From Paulinella micropora (lineage: Eukaryota > Cercozoa > Imbricatea > Euglyphida), in the NCBI GenBank assembly GCA_009731375.1, contig BJOX01000112.1, positions 594,144-621,216 on the forward strand: a DNA stretch of 27,073 nucleotides. Reading direction: 5' to 3'. The first letter of the stretch is position 1. Each line of letters starts with the position of its first letter. Made by a program: the position numbers and the translations under genes. The notes beneath the pieces are model-generated. The model made no database searches. It saw nothing but the letters and a program-made list of their open reading frames with translations, and was not told the origin of the DNA. Below are positions 7,961-16,574 of this stretch, piece by piece.

Positions 7961-8260
7961 TGTCTCTATTAAGTGTTCTGTGTCGAGCGCTTCCTTCTCA
8001 ACTGTTTTCTGATGTGTGAGGGGCGCAAAGAGCGGTTGAGAAGTAAGGGCTTTGACAAAAAACATAACAAAGACAAACATATATCACATAACATGTACAT
8101 AGTCGAAAAAACTTGCTCATCATGAACATATTCAGAAATATATAACGTACATACTTAGAGACATAAAACTTACACATATGTACATGTACTTGAACATGTA
8201 CATAACATACACAAAATAACTCTGCTCCTAACGAAGGGTTTGACTAACATACCGTAACAT

Positions 8261-8411
8261 AATAGTATATTATGCGGCGGCTAGCCACAAATTTGATGTG
8301 TTTTGCGGGTGAGCCGGAGCCGGGCCGGCAAGCCCGCAAAACACGTCAAATTTGGCGCGCTGCATATGTAGTTTTATCGGTAACCTGACCACATTTTGTG
8401 GAGGTGACCGA
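8261..8411 (-). mobile_element. Hairpin-forming foldback element, copy B (inverted relative to 140-293)
   Basis: This is the reverse complement of the element at 140-293. It runs AATAGTATATTATGCGGC, GGCTAGCCACAAATTTGA, then a GC-rich loop, then ACACGTCAAATTTGG, and finally GGTAACCTGACC and GGAGGTGACCGA. It differs from copy A at scattered positions and small indels, so both are old or independently mutated. Confidence 0.65.
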
Positions 8412-8446
8412 TAAAATGTAACATATACACTCAGACAAAATTTACA

Positions 8447-8785
8447 TATTGGAAATCATACACAAGTTTTTTCATTTCATTATATATAATATATATAGAT
8501 AAACAATACATTTTTTACAAATTTTTTTTAAACATGATTTCAACCGAGATTATGTATGTTATGTATGTTATGTATGTGCGTATGTAAGTATGTATGGATG
8601 TATGTATGGATGTATGTATGGACGGATGGATTTATGTATGTATAGATGTATGTATGTATGTATGTATGTATGTATGTATGTATATTGGAAATCATACACA
8701 AGTTTTTTCATTTCATTATATATAATATATATAGATAAACAATACATTTTTTACAAATTGTTTTAAACATGATTTCAACCGATGT
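8447..8785. repeat. Two 100-bp copies separated by a (TATG)n array
   Basis: The block starting TATTGGAAATCATACACAAG and ending TTTAAACATGATTTCAACCG occurs at about 8447 and again at about 8683. The copies are near-identical and separated by TATG tetramers. The period is about 236 bp, which suggests a recent tandem duplication including part of the microsatellite. Confidence 0.85.
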
Positions 8786-8814
8786 TATGTATGTTATGTA
8801 TGTGTGTACGTGTG

Positions 8815-8838
8815 CATGTATGGATGTATGTATGTATG

Positions 8839-8869
<31 letters not shown>

Positions 8870-8924
8870 TGTAATGTAATGTAATGTAATGTAATGTAAT
8901 GGAATGGAATGTAAGGTAAAGGTA
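8815..8924. repeat. (TATG)n to (TAATG)n transition
   Basis: TATG tetramers (8820-8867) change to TAATG pentamers (8867-8910), then to GGAATG and GGTAAGG units leading into the satellite. Confidence 0.9.
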
Positions 8925-9730
8925 AGGGGGAGGGGAAGGGGAAGGGTAAGGGAATGGTAATGGTAAGGGAATGGGAATGGTAATGGTAATGGTAATGGTA
9001 ATGGTAAGGTAATGGTAATGGTAATGGTAAGGTAAAGGTAATGGTAAGGTAATGGTAATGGTAAGGTAATGGTAATGGTAAGGTAATGGTAATGGTAAGG
9101 TAATGGTAATGGTAAGGTAATGGTAATGGTAAGGTAATGGTCATGGTAAGGTAATGGTCATGGTAAGGTAATGGTAATGGTAAGGTAATGGTAAGGTAAT
9201 GGTAATGGTAAGGTAATGGTAATGGTAAGGTAATGGTAATGGTAAGGTAATGGTAATGGTAAGGTAATGGTAATGGTAAGGTAATGGTAATGGTAGGTCA
9301 TGGTAATGGTAAGGTCATGGTAATGGTAAGGTCATGGTAATGGTAAGGGAATGGTAATGGTAAGGTAATGGTAATGGTAAGGTAATGGTAATGGTAAGGT
9401 AATGGTAATGGTAAGGTAATGGTAATGGTTAGGGAATGGTAATGGTAAGGTCATGGTAATGGTAAGGTCATGGTAATGGTAAGGTCTTGGTAATGGTAAG
9501 GTCATGGTAATGGTAAGGTCATGGTAATGGTAAGGTCATGGTAATGGTAAGGTCATGGTAATGGTAAGGTCATGGTAATGGTAAGGTCATGGTAATGGTA
9601 AGGTCATGGTAATGGTAAGGTCATGGTAATGGTAAGGTCATGGTAATGGTAATGGTCATGGTAATGGTAATGGTAAGGTAATGGTAATGGTAAGGTAATG
9701 GTAATGGTAAGGTAATGGTAATGGTAATGT
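8925..9730. repeat. 17-bp satellite GGTAATGGTAATGGTAA
   Basis: About 800 bp of 6+6+5 units (GGTAAT, GGTAAT, GGTAA). A sub-domain at about 9295-9650 substitutes GGTCAT for one GGTAAT in nearly every unit, while the flanks keep the ancestral form. This indicates expansion of a single variant unit. The minus-strand reading is a Thr-Ile-Leu-Pro cycle and is not treated as a gene. Confidence 0.95.
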
Positions 9731-9737
9731 AATGTAA

Positions 9738-10195
9738 TGTGATGTATCTATGTATATGTATGTATGTATGTATGTAATGTAATGTATTGTAATGTAATGT
9801 AATGCATGTCTGCATGTATGTATGTATGTATATAATGTATGTAATGTGTTGTAGTAATGTGTTGTAGTAATGTGTTGTAGTAATGTGTTGTATGTAATGT
9901 GGGTTGTATGTAATGTGTTGTATGTAATTTGTTGTATGTAATGTGTTGTAGTAATAATGTGTTGCATGTAATGCGTTGTATGTAATGTGTTGTATGTAAT
10001 GTGTTGTATATAATGTGTTGTATATAATGTGTTGTATGTAATGTGTTGTATGTAATGTGTTGTATGTAATGTGTTGTAGTAATGTGTTGTAGTAATGTGT
10101 ATGTGTGTGTACGTGTGTGTATATGTGTGTTTGTGTGTGTATGTGTGTGTGTATGTGTGTATGTGTGTGTGTATGTGTGTATGTATGTCATATAT
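9738..10195. repeat. Complex TG-rich block, copy 1
   Basis: The block contains a TATC/TATG lead, TAATG pentamers, GCATG units, then a 14-bp repeat of the form GTAATGTGTTGTAT, and a GTGTAT tail. A near-identical block follows at 10216-10660. Confidence 0.9.
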
Positions 10196-10215
10196 GTATG
10201 TTAGGTTAGGTTATG

Positions 10216-10663
10216 TGATGTTATGTTATGTATCTATGTATATGTATGTATGTATGTAATGTAATGTAATGTAATGTAATGCATGTATGCATGTATGTAT
10301 GTATGTATATAATGTATGTAATGTGTTGTAGTAATGAGTTGTAGTAATGTGTTGTATGTAATGTGGGTTGTATGTAATGTGTTGTATGTAATGTGTTGTA
10401 TGTAATGTGTTGTAGTAATAATGTGTTGCATGTAATGCGTTGTATGTAATGTGTTGTATGTAATGTGTTGTATATAATGTGTTGTATGTAATGTGTTGTA
10501 TGTAATGTGTTGTATGTAATGTGTTGTATGTAATGTGTTGTAGTAATGTGTTGTAATGTGTTGTAATGTGTATGTGTGTGTATGTGTGTGTATATGTGTG
10601 TATGTGTTTGTATGTGTGTGTGTATATGTGTATGTGTGTATGTATGTATGTATGTAATATATG
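10216..10663. repeat. Complex TG-rich block, copy 2
   Basis: It repeats the order of copy 1, including singular landmarks such as GTAATGTGGGTTGTATG and GTAGTAATAATGTGTTGCAT. Landmarks are offset by 486 bp at the start and 464 bp in the middle, so this is a segmental tandem duplication and not independent microsatellite growth. Confidence 0.9.
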
Positions 10664-11420
10664 TATGTTAGGTTAGGTTAGGTTATGTTAGGTTAGGTTA
10701 GGTTAGGTTAGGTTAGGTTATGTTAGGTTATGTTATGTTATGTTATGTAAGTTATGCATGTTATGTATGTTATGTATGTTATGTATGTATGTTATGTGTG
10801 TATGTTATGTATGTATGTATGCAATGTATGTATGCAATGTATGTATGCAATGTATGTATGTAATGTATGTATGTAATGTATGTATGTAATGTATGTATGT
10901 AATGTATGTATGTAATGTTATGTTAGGTTAGGTTAGGTCAGGTCATGTTATGTTATGTTATGTTATGTTATGTATGTTATGTATGTATGTATGTTATGTA
11001 TGTATGTTATGTATGTATGTATGCAATGTATGTATGTATGTATGCATGCAATGTATGTTTGAAATGTATGCATCCAATGTATGTATGTAATGTATGTATG
11101 TTATGTTATATTAGGTTAGGTTATGTTAGGTTATGTTATGTTATGTTATGTTATGTATGTAATGTATGTATGTAATGTATGTATGTAATGTATGTATGTC
11201 ATGCATGTATGTATGTAATGTATGTATGTATGTAATATATGTATGTAATGTATGTATGTAATGTATGTAATGTATGTATGTAATGTATGTATGTAATGTA
11301 TGTATTGTAATGTATGTATGTAATAGATGTATGTAATGTATGTATGTAATGTATGTATGTAATGTATGTATGTAATGTATGTATGTAATGTATGTATGTA
11401 ATGTATGTAATGTATCCAAT
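10664..11420. repeat. (TTAGG)n / (TTATG)n / (TATG)n arrays
   Basis: TTAGG runs occur at about 10668-10735, 10923-10940 and 11112-11130, mixed with TTATG. They are separated by GTATGTAAT and GTATGCAAT units. TTAGG is a known telomere repeat in many arthropods. Here it is interstitial and may simply be a point variant of TTATG. Confidence 0.9.
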
Positions 11421-11431
11421 GCATGCGATGC

Positions 11432-11432
<1 letters not shown>

Positions 11433-11500
<68 letters not shown>

Positions 11501-11536
11501 CAGATAGGTAGGTAGGTAGGTAGGTAGGTAGGTAGG

Positions 11537-11597
<61 letters not shown>
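11433..11597. repeat. (GATA)n with central (GGTA)n
   Basis: GATA tetramers (11433-11506) flank a pure GGTA block (about 11507-11540) and resume to 11597. The block is symmetrical. Confidence 0.95.
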
Positions 11598-11598
<1 letters not shown>

Positions 11599-11791
11599 TG
11601 TTTAATCTATGGGCGTGGCTTAGCTTGAAGAGCCATGGCCTCCTATACTACCCCCGGACAAGAACTTTCAGCACCGGCCAAGCTGCACACCAACCACTGT
11701 CTCGCTGTGGTTGGTGTCTGTGCCCAGTTCAAGCCGAAAGGTAGCCGAGCCCTTTTGAACTATACGGGACAACACTAGAACACTCCCCAGG
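11598..11791. other. Unique sequence with a perfect 9-bp hairpin, up to the gap
   Basis: This is unique, moderately GC-rich sequence. A perfect hairpin ACCAACCAC/GTGGTTGGT lies at 11689-11715. TGGCTTAGCTTGAAG at 11617 and AGTTCAAGCC at 11727 loosely resemble Pol III boxes, but about 110 bp apart is too far for a tRNA unit. It may be part of an unidentified dispersed repeat. Confidence 0.4.
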
Positions 11792-12372
11792 NNNNNNNNN
11801 NNNNNNNNNNNNNNNNNNNNNNNNNNNNNNNNNNNNNNNNNNNNNNNNNNNNNNNNNNNNNNNNNNNNNNNNNNNNNNNNNNNNNNNNNNNNNNNNNNNN
11901 NNNNNNNNNNNNNNNNNNNNNNNNNNNNNNNNNNNNNNNNNNNNNNNNNNNNNNNNNNNNNNNNNNNNNNNNNNNNNNNNNNNNNNNNNNNNNNNNNNNN
12001 NNNNNNNNNNNNNNNNNNNNNNNNNNNNNNNNNNNNNNNNNNNNNNNNNNNNNNNNNNNNNNNNNNNNNNNNNNNNNNNNNNNNNNNNNNNNNNNNNNNN
12101 NNNNNNNNNNNNNNNNNNNNNNNNNNNNNNNNNNNNNNNNNNNNNNNNNNNNNNNNNNNNNNNNNNNNNNNNNNNNNNNNNNNNNNNNNNNNNNNNNNNN
12201 NNNNNNNNNNNNNNNNNNNNNNNNNNNNNNNNNNNNNNNNNNNNNNNNNNNNNNNNNNNNNNNNNNNNNNNNNNNNNNNNNNNNNNNNNNNNNNNNNNNN
12301 NNNNNNNNNNNNNNNNNNNNNNNNNNNNNNNNNNNNNNNNNNNNNNNNNNNNNNNNNNNNNNNNNNNNNNNN
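11792..12372. other. Assembly gap (581 N)
   Basis: This run of N may hide exons between the candidates at 7386 and 13293. Confidence 0.95.
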
Positions 12373-12687
12373 TCGACAGTCTAGTATAAACCGACAGAGC
12401 ACTGTGGGTTTTATTCCGGGCTCAACAAGCGAGAAAGGGCACCCTGAGGGAACAGGATTGTGCTTCCCGTCGCTATTTCGGCATGTGACTTATAGGCGTA
12501 TGGCTGGGCACACATAAGGCACCCCACCACGTGCCCAGCACACCCACACCATCCCCTAATTCTCTGTCTGTCGACAGATGGCACCCATTTCAAAAAAAAA
12601 ACTAAGCCCAAGGGAGGGTCAGTGACACCTCAAGTGGCCTTGGTTCACTTTGTGGAGTAAGTGATGAGATCAACTGATGAAATATCG

Positions 12688-12690
<3 letters not shown>
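12373..12690 (+). other. Unique sequence after the gap; possible donor at 12657
   Basis: A unique stretch ends in a very good donor, TTGTGGA|GTAAGTGATG at 12657. Upstream of it an open frame in phase 0 reads AQGRVSDTSSGLGSLCG (12606-12656), which would join the phase-0 start of the exon at 13293. The upstream boundary is unclear because AAAAACTAAG is a poor acceptor. It is listed as possible exon material, not as a gene. Confidence 0.25.
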
Positions 12691-12755
<65 letters not shown>

Positions 12756-13262
12756 CGATAGATCGATAGATATCAGTCTATGCAATTTATGCAATTTGTG
12801 TAATGCAATGTAATGTAATGTAATGTAGTGTAGTGTAGTGTAGTGTAGTGTAATGTTTGGTAATGTAAGGTATTGTAAGGTAACGTAATGTAATAGTATG
12901 CAATTTAATGTAATGGTATATAATGGTATGCAATAGTGTATGATGGTATGTAATGAAAGCAGTGGTATGTTGTATACAGTGGTATGTAAGTTTGTAATGG
13001 TATGGTATGTTAAATTTGCATGTAATGTATGTAATGCATGTATGCATGCATTCATGTATGCTTGTATCTACATGTATACTTGCATGAATGAATAAATGAA
13101 TGGAATGGAATGGAATGGAAGGGAAGGAAAGGGAAGGGAAGGAATGGAATGGAATGAAATGGAATGAATGAATGAATGAATGGAATGGAATGGAATGAAA
13201 TGAATGAACCGATTAATGAATGAACCAACGAGAAGGAACGAATGAATGATTGAATGAGTACA
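12691..13262. repeat. (GATA)n, (TAATG)n/(TAGTG)n and (GAATG)n arrays
   Basis: GATA tetramers (12691-12772) are followed by TAATG and TAGTG pentamers with variants (12800-13035), then GGAATG, GGAAGG and GAATGAAT units (13085-13260). Confidence 0.9.
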
Positions 13263-13292
13263 TGATTGTTTGTGATGATATAGCTTATTAAG

Positions 13293-13356
13293 CCCACCCA
13301 TCGTCGTCCGTACCAACCAGAGATCTTATTGGCTGCCGCGGGCGTTCTCGTGTTAT
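13293..13356 (+). CDS. Candidate exon: start of a transmembrane segment
   Basis: An acceptor-like CTTATTAAG and a consensus donor TTAT|GTATGT enclose 21 codons plus one base. The peptide runs PTHRRPYQPE and then ILLAAAGVLVL: a basic stretch followed by a hydrophobic run that continues into the next exon, where the split codon makes Cys. The acceptor is weak, and CAACCAG at 13320 is an alternative. Joined to the following three exons it gives a single-pass membrane protein with a hydrophilic tail. Confidence 0.5.
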
Positions 13357-13363
13357 GTATGTA

Positions 13364-13405
13364 CTTATTTACCTACCTACCTACCTACCTAACCTACCTA
13401 CCTAC
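13364..13405. repeat. (TACC)n array
   Basis: CTAC tetramers sit in the proposed intron right after the donor at 13357. Confidence 0.9.
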
Positions 13406-13484
13406 GATCTAAACAAACTCACAAAAATATATCTCATATATATCATATATCCATGCGTACATGTTTCGACCTCGTATACCCTCC

Positions 13485-13485
<1 letters not shown>

Positions 13486-13543
<58 letters not shown>

Positions 13544-13634
13544 ANNNNNNNNNNTACATTACATACATACATGCATACATACATACATGCATACATACAT
13601 ACATGCATACATACATACATACATACATACATAC
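13486..13634. repeat. 58-bp poly-C, 10-N gap (13545-13554), (CATA)n
   Basis: An unusually long pure C homopolymer (13486-13543) ends in a ten-base gap, followed by CATA/CATG tetramers. The gap is probably caused by the homopolymer. Confidence 0.95.
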
Positions 13635-13678
13635 TAAACCTTACTTTACCTTAACCCCCCTCTCGTCTTTATCCTTAG

Positions 13679-13729
13679 GTCTTATTGGGTACGTCAGTTT
13701 CAAGTTAGTGCGTGAATATATGCATGCAG
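13679..13729 (+). CDS. Candidate exon: end of transmembrane segment and basic flank
   Basis: A pyrimidine-rich stretch and acceptor TATCCTTAG lead to 51 bases bounded by donor GCAG|GTATAT. In phase 1 the split Cys codon is followed by LIGYVSFKLVREYMHA and one leftover base. Together with the previous exon, the hydrophobic run from ILLAAAG to LIGYVSF is about 20 residues and is followed by K, R and E, as expected at the cytoplasmic face. The splice signals on both sides are better than for most of the other candidates. Confidence 0.55.
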
Positions 13730-13814
13730 GTATATTCCAGCTTTCTCTCCTTTCTATTCTCCTATATCCTATCTTCCTTTCATCTCTCCTCTCCTAGGTA
13801 GTTGTGTCGTTGTT

Positions 13815-13885
13815 ATGGTCGTGGTCGTCGTCGTCGTTGTTGTAGCTGTTGTTGTTGTTGTTGTGGTGGTGGTGGTGGTGGTGGT
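13815..13885. repeat. (GTC/GTT/GTG)n trinucleotide array
   Basis: GTC, GTT and GTG runs lie inside the proposed intron between 13729 and 13985. The Val-Val-Val reading is an artefact. Confidence 0.9.
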
Positions 13886-13984
13886 TTGTAATCCACTGTT
13901 TGTTGGTCGTTGTTTTCAATTTCTTTGGTATTACTCTTGTCAAGATGTATTATTGTTGTTAAACGTTTTCATTGTGTTGTCTAG

Positions 13985-14041
13985 GGTCCATTCGATCTGG
14001 CCAGTCGCCCCTGCGTGAACGACTCCTGCCCTCCGGCCAAG
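13985..14041 (+). CDS. Candidate exon: juxtamembrane tail
   Basis: An acceptor TGTTGTCTAG and a donor CAAG|GTCACT enclose 57 bases. Using the phase set by the upstream exon, the reading is a split Gly codon then SIRSGQSPLRERLLPSGQ and one leftover base. Another frame (FDLASRPCVNDSCPPAK) is also open, so the frame rests on phase consistency with the exons on both sides. Its basic/serine composition fits a cytoplasmic tail. Confidence 0.5.
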
Positions 14042-14043
14042 GT

Positions 14044-14340
14044 CACTTCTTGTCTTTTGTCTTGTCTTATCTTCGGTCTTGTCTTGTCTTCTGGTCTTGA
14101 TCTTGATCTTGTCTTGATCTTGCCTTTTCTTGTCTTGTCTTGTCTTGTCTTGTCTTGTCCTGTCTTGTCCTGTCTTGTCCTGTCTTGTCTTGTCTTGTCC
14201 TTGTCCTTGTCCTTGTCCTGGTCTTGGTCTTGGTCCTGGTCCTGGTCTTTGGTCTTGGTCTTTGGTCTTGTCTTGGTCTTAGTCTTGGTCTTGGTCTTGG
14301 TCTTGGTCTTGGTCTTGGTCATGGTCATGGTCATGTCATG
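14044..14340. repeat. (TCTTG)n / (GGTCTT)n array
   Basis: TCTTG pentamers with CCTG variants move to TCCTTG and GGTCTT hexamers and end in GGTCAT units. The frames read Leu-Ser-Cys-Leu-Val or Lys-Thr-Lys-Asp cycles and are not genes. A short TTACTG run follows at 14351-14395. Confidence 0.95.
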
Positions 14341-14502
14341 TCATGCCTGTTGTTACTGTTACTGTTATTGCTATTGTTACTGCCATGGTTACAGTACTGC
14401 TTTGTTTTATATTTTACTTTTATGCTGTTCATAAGAGGACAAGAACACCAACCCAGCCATCAGATTGCGTACATAAACATAAACATATATTTCTGTGCAT
14501 AG

Positions 14503-14603
14503 GAGGGGATGCCAACCAGCCCAGCAATGAGCTAGCCGCCTCCGGCCACTCTTACAAGCCTCCACCCGCCACCTCTGCCTACACCGCGAACACAGCCGCC
14601 TAA
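14503..14603 (+). CDS. Candidate terminal exon with stop codon
   Basis: An acceptor TTCTGTGCATAG opens the exon. In the phase carried from the previous exon it reads a split Gly codon, then GDANQPSNELAASGHSYK and PPPATSAYTANTAA, then TAA at 14601, followed at once by TAG. GC content and codon variety are clearly higher than in the surrounding repeats. It ends a hydrophilic, Pro/Ala/Ser-rich tail. A partial copy of the sequence around the stop lies at 14763-14797. Confidence 0.55.
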
Positions 14604-14627
14604 TAGAGTATGTGTGACAAAAAGTTG

Positions 14628-14667
<40 letters not shown>

Positions 14668-14705
14668 TTTTTTTTTTTTTTTTTTTTTTTGGCGANNNNN
14701 NNNNN

Positions 14706-14740
<35 letters not shown>

Positions 14741-14762
14741 ATTTTTTTTATTTTTTTTTTTA
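14604..14762. repeat. Poly-T tracts and 10-N gap (14696-14705)
   Basis: After AGAGTATGTGTGACAAAAAG come three long T homopolymers (about 14629-14690, 14706-14736 and 14742-14760) around a ten-base gap. They may lie in or behind the 3' untranslated region. Confidence 0.85.
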
Positions 14763-14970
14763 CAGCGGCCTAGTAGAGTATGTGTGACAGAAAGTTTTTT
14801 TTTTTTTTTCATATCGATATATCTGTGAAATATACGAAAATGCTGATTTGATGCGCCTGATATGTGACAAAAGTCCGTTTTTTTTGTCATATCAAGATCT
14901 GAGAGGACGTTTTTTTTCTTCTCATATCAAGATATCTGAGAGAACGAAAAGCTGAGCACGCCCTTTGAAA
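14763..14970. repeat. Duplicate of the terminal-exon end, plus diverged tandem units
   Basis: CAGCGGCCTAGTAGAGTATG then TGTGACAGAAAG matches CAGCCGCCTAATAGAGTATG and TGTGACAAAAAG at 14594-14627. Behind it, blocks containing TCATATC.AGATATCTG and GAGAGAACG recur at about 14810, 14890 and 14920, separated by T-runs, as diverged tandem units. Confidence 0.6.
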
Positions 14971-15182
14971 TCTTTTGACATATATATATATACATATAAT
15001 TTTTCCTGAGCTTTCCAACGATGGCTTCAGCTTTGTCATAGCACTACATAGAAAAATAATATTGTATGTACGTACGTATGTACAATATTTGTGAGTACGT
15101 ATGTATGTATGTATGTATGTAATAGTTCATGCAGGTCTGAATTTAAGTGCAAAAACCATCTCGCGCCTCAAAAAGGCATATA
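14971..15182. other. Unique AT-rich spacer
   Basis: Unique sequence with a short TA run near 14982 and TATG tetramers at 15102-15121. No coding or RNA feature is seen. Confidence 0.5.
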
Positions 15183-15357
15183 TTAGGCATACCTCCCTAC
15201 CTACCTACCTACCTACCTACCTACCTCCCTCCCTACCTACCTACCTACCTACCTACCTACCAACCTCCCTACCTACCTACCTACCTACCTACCTACCTAC
15301 CTACCTACCTACCTCCCTACTACCTACCTACCTACCTACCTACCTACCTACCTACCA
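15183..15357. repeat. (CTAC)n array
   Basis: CTAC tetramers with occasional CTCC over about 170 bp. They are followed by three short units of GATGGATGACTAGTCTTT type (about 15362-15405). Confidence 0.95.
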
Positions 15358-15494
15358 TCACGACTAGTCTTGATGGATGACTAGTCTTTTGATGGATGAC
15401 TAGTATGTAGAGAAAGTTTGGGTGATGGGCTCAAGTGCTATCGGCCATGACTTCCTAGGTGTCAACATTGAACAACTAAGAACACAAGCGTTGA

Positions 15495-15595
15495 CATGCA
15501 ACACGCATAATTTGTAACGTTAATATGAGTGTTGCATGAGTTTTCACATCCAACACCGCATATTTACACGTAAGTAAGTATGAGAGTTGCATGCC
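15495..15595. repeat. Pair of imperfect inverted repeats
   Basis: CATGCAACACGCATA (15495) and TATGAGTGTTGCATG (15524) form a hairpin. A diverged second set, CAACACCGCATA and TATGAGAGTTGCATG, follows within 60 bp. Confidence 0.6.
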
Positions 15596-16180
15596 AACAA
15601 CGAAACAAGAGCTTGGAAGTTATTATTGTTCATGGTATTTAGGAAACAACAACAAAAGCAAAACAAAACAAAACAAAACAAAACCAAACACCAAACCAAG
15701 GACAACTTAAAATAATAAATACTAACACTAATATACTAATACTAATACTAAGTGCCCGAACATATTTAACATCCATCATTAATTTTCAATAGCATACCAT
15801 TATAATACTAAGTCAATAACTTCTATCATACTAACCAACAACAACATGTAATCATACACCCAGACGATGTATATATGTACTAACCTACATAAAATATCTG
15901 ATTATGAGGATTACATACTAGTATAGTAATTCAGCAAGTGAGCTACGAGAAATGCTAACCATGGCATGTCAATGCCCGGGTGTCATGGGCTTTTAAACGG
16001 TGTGTCTGCAGCATTTATCATAGAAACTTGCTTGACTGTCGACAAAGAAGTGAAAATGAGAACCAAGTTGGGTGAGTTTCTGTCAGTTGAACAGTCCCCC
16101 GGGAATACTGAGTAAATAGCTCCACACCCCTTTTTGTCTGTAGATATGAAATTGTTTCTCGATAAAAATCATGTGGACGC
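15596..16180. other. Unique intergenic sequence
   Basis: Contains a short AAAAC run (about 15655-15685) and AATACTAAT units near 15715-15750. I see no exon with both splice sites, no tRNA and no transposon end here. Confidence 0.5.
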
Positions 16181-16183
16181 GTT

Positions 16184-16303
16184 GCTCTCTCTCTCTCTCT
16201 CTATATATATATACATACATATATATATATCCTTTCTCCTCTCTCTCTCTCTCTCTCTCCCTCTCCCTCTCCTCTCCTCTCTCTCTCTCTCTCTGTGTCT
16301 CTC

Positions 16304-16344
<41 letters not shown>

Positions 16345-16492
16345 TCCTCTCCTCTCCTCTCTCTCTCTCTCTCGCTTTTTTTTTCTCTCTCTTTCTTTCT
16401 TTCTCTCTCTCTCTCTCTCTCTCTCTCCCTTCCTCTCCTCACTCTCTCTCTCTCTCTCTCCTCTTCTCTCCTCTCTCTCTCTCTCTCTCTCA
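16184..16492. repeat. (CT)n / (CCCTCT)n array
   Basis: About 300 bp of CT dinucleotides with CCTCTC, CTTT and short AT interruptions. Open frames of Ser-Leu or Arg-Glu repeats on the two strands are artefacts. Confidence 0.95.
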
Positions 16493-16574
16493 ATATATCT
16501 CTAGGTAGAACAGTAGAATGACTAGATCGCGAATGGCAATATTAATATAATTGAAGTCTTTTTTTCGGAAACTA

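Noticed and set aside
8794-9967. Minus-strand frames of 60-116 codons in the GGTAAT satellite
   Set aside because: The products are Thr-Ile-Thr-Leu-Pro cycles that follow the 17-bp period.
11598-11791. tRNA or SINE head near 11617
   Set aside because: The A-box-like and B-box-like sequences are about 110 bp apart, too far for a tRNA unit, and the intervening 9-bp hairpin does not fit a cloverleaf.
12411-12611. 66-codon minus-strand frame
   Set aside because: It starts in an A-run, has no splice sites that fit, and the plus strand offers an equally open reading. The sequence may be part of a dispersed repeat.
14003-14035. Alternative frame FDLASRPCVNDSCPPAK in the exon at 13985
   Set aside because: It is protein-like, but it does not match the phase of the exons on both sides. 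The phase-1 reading joins without a break.
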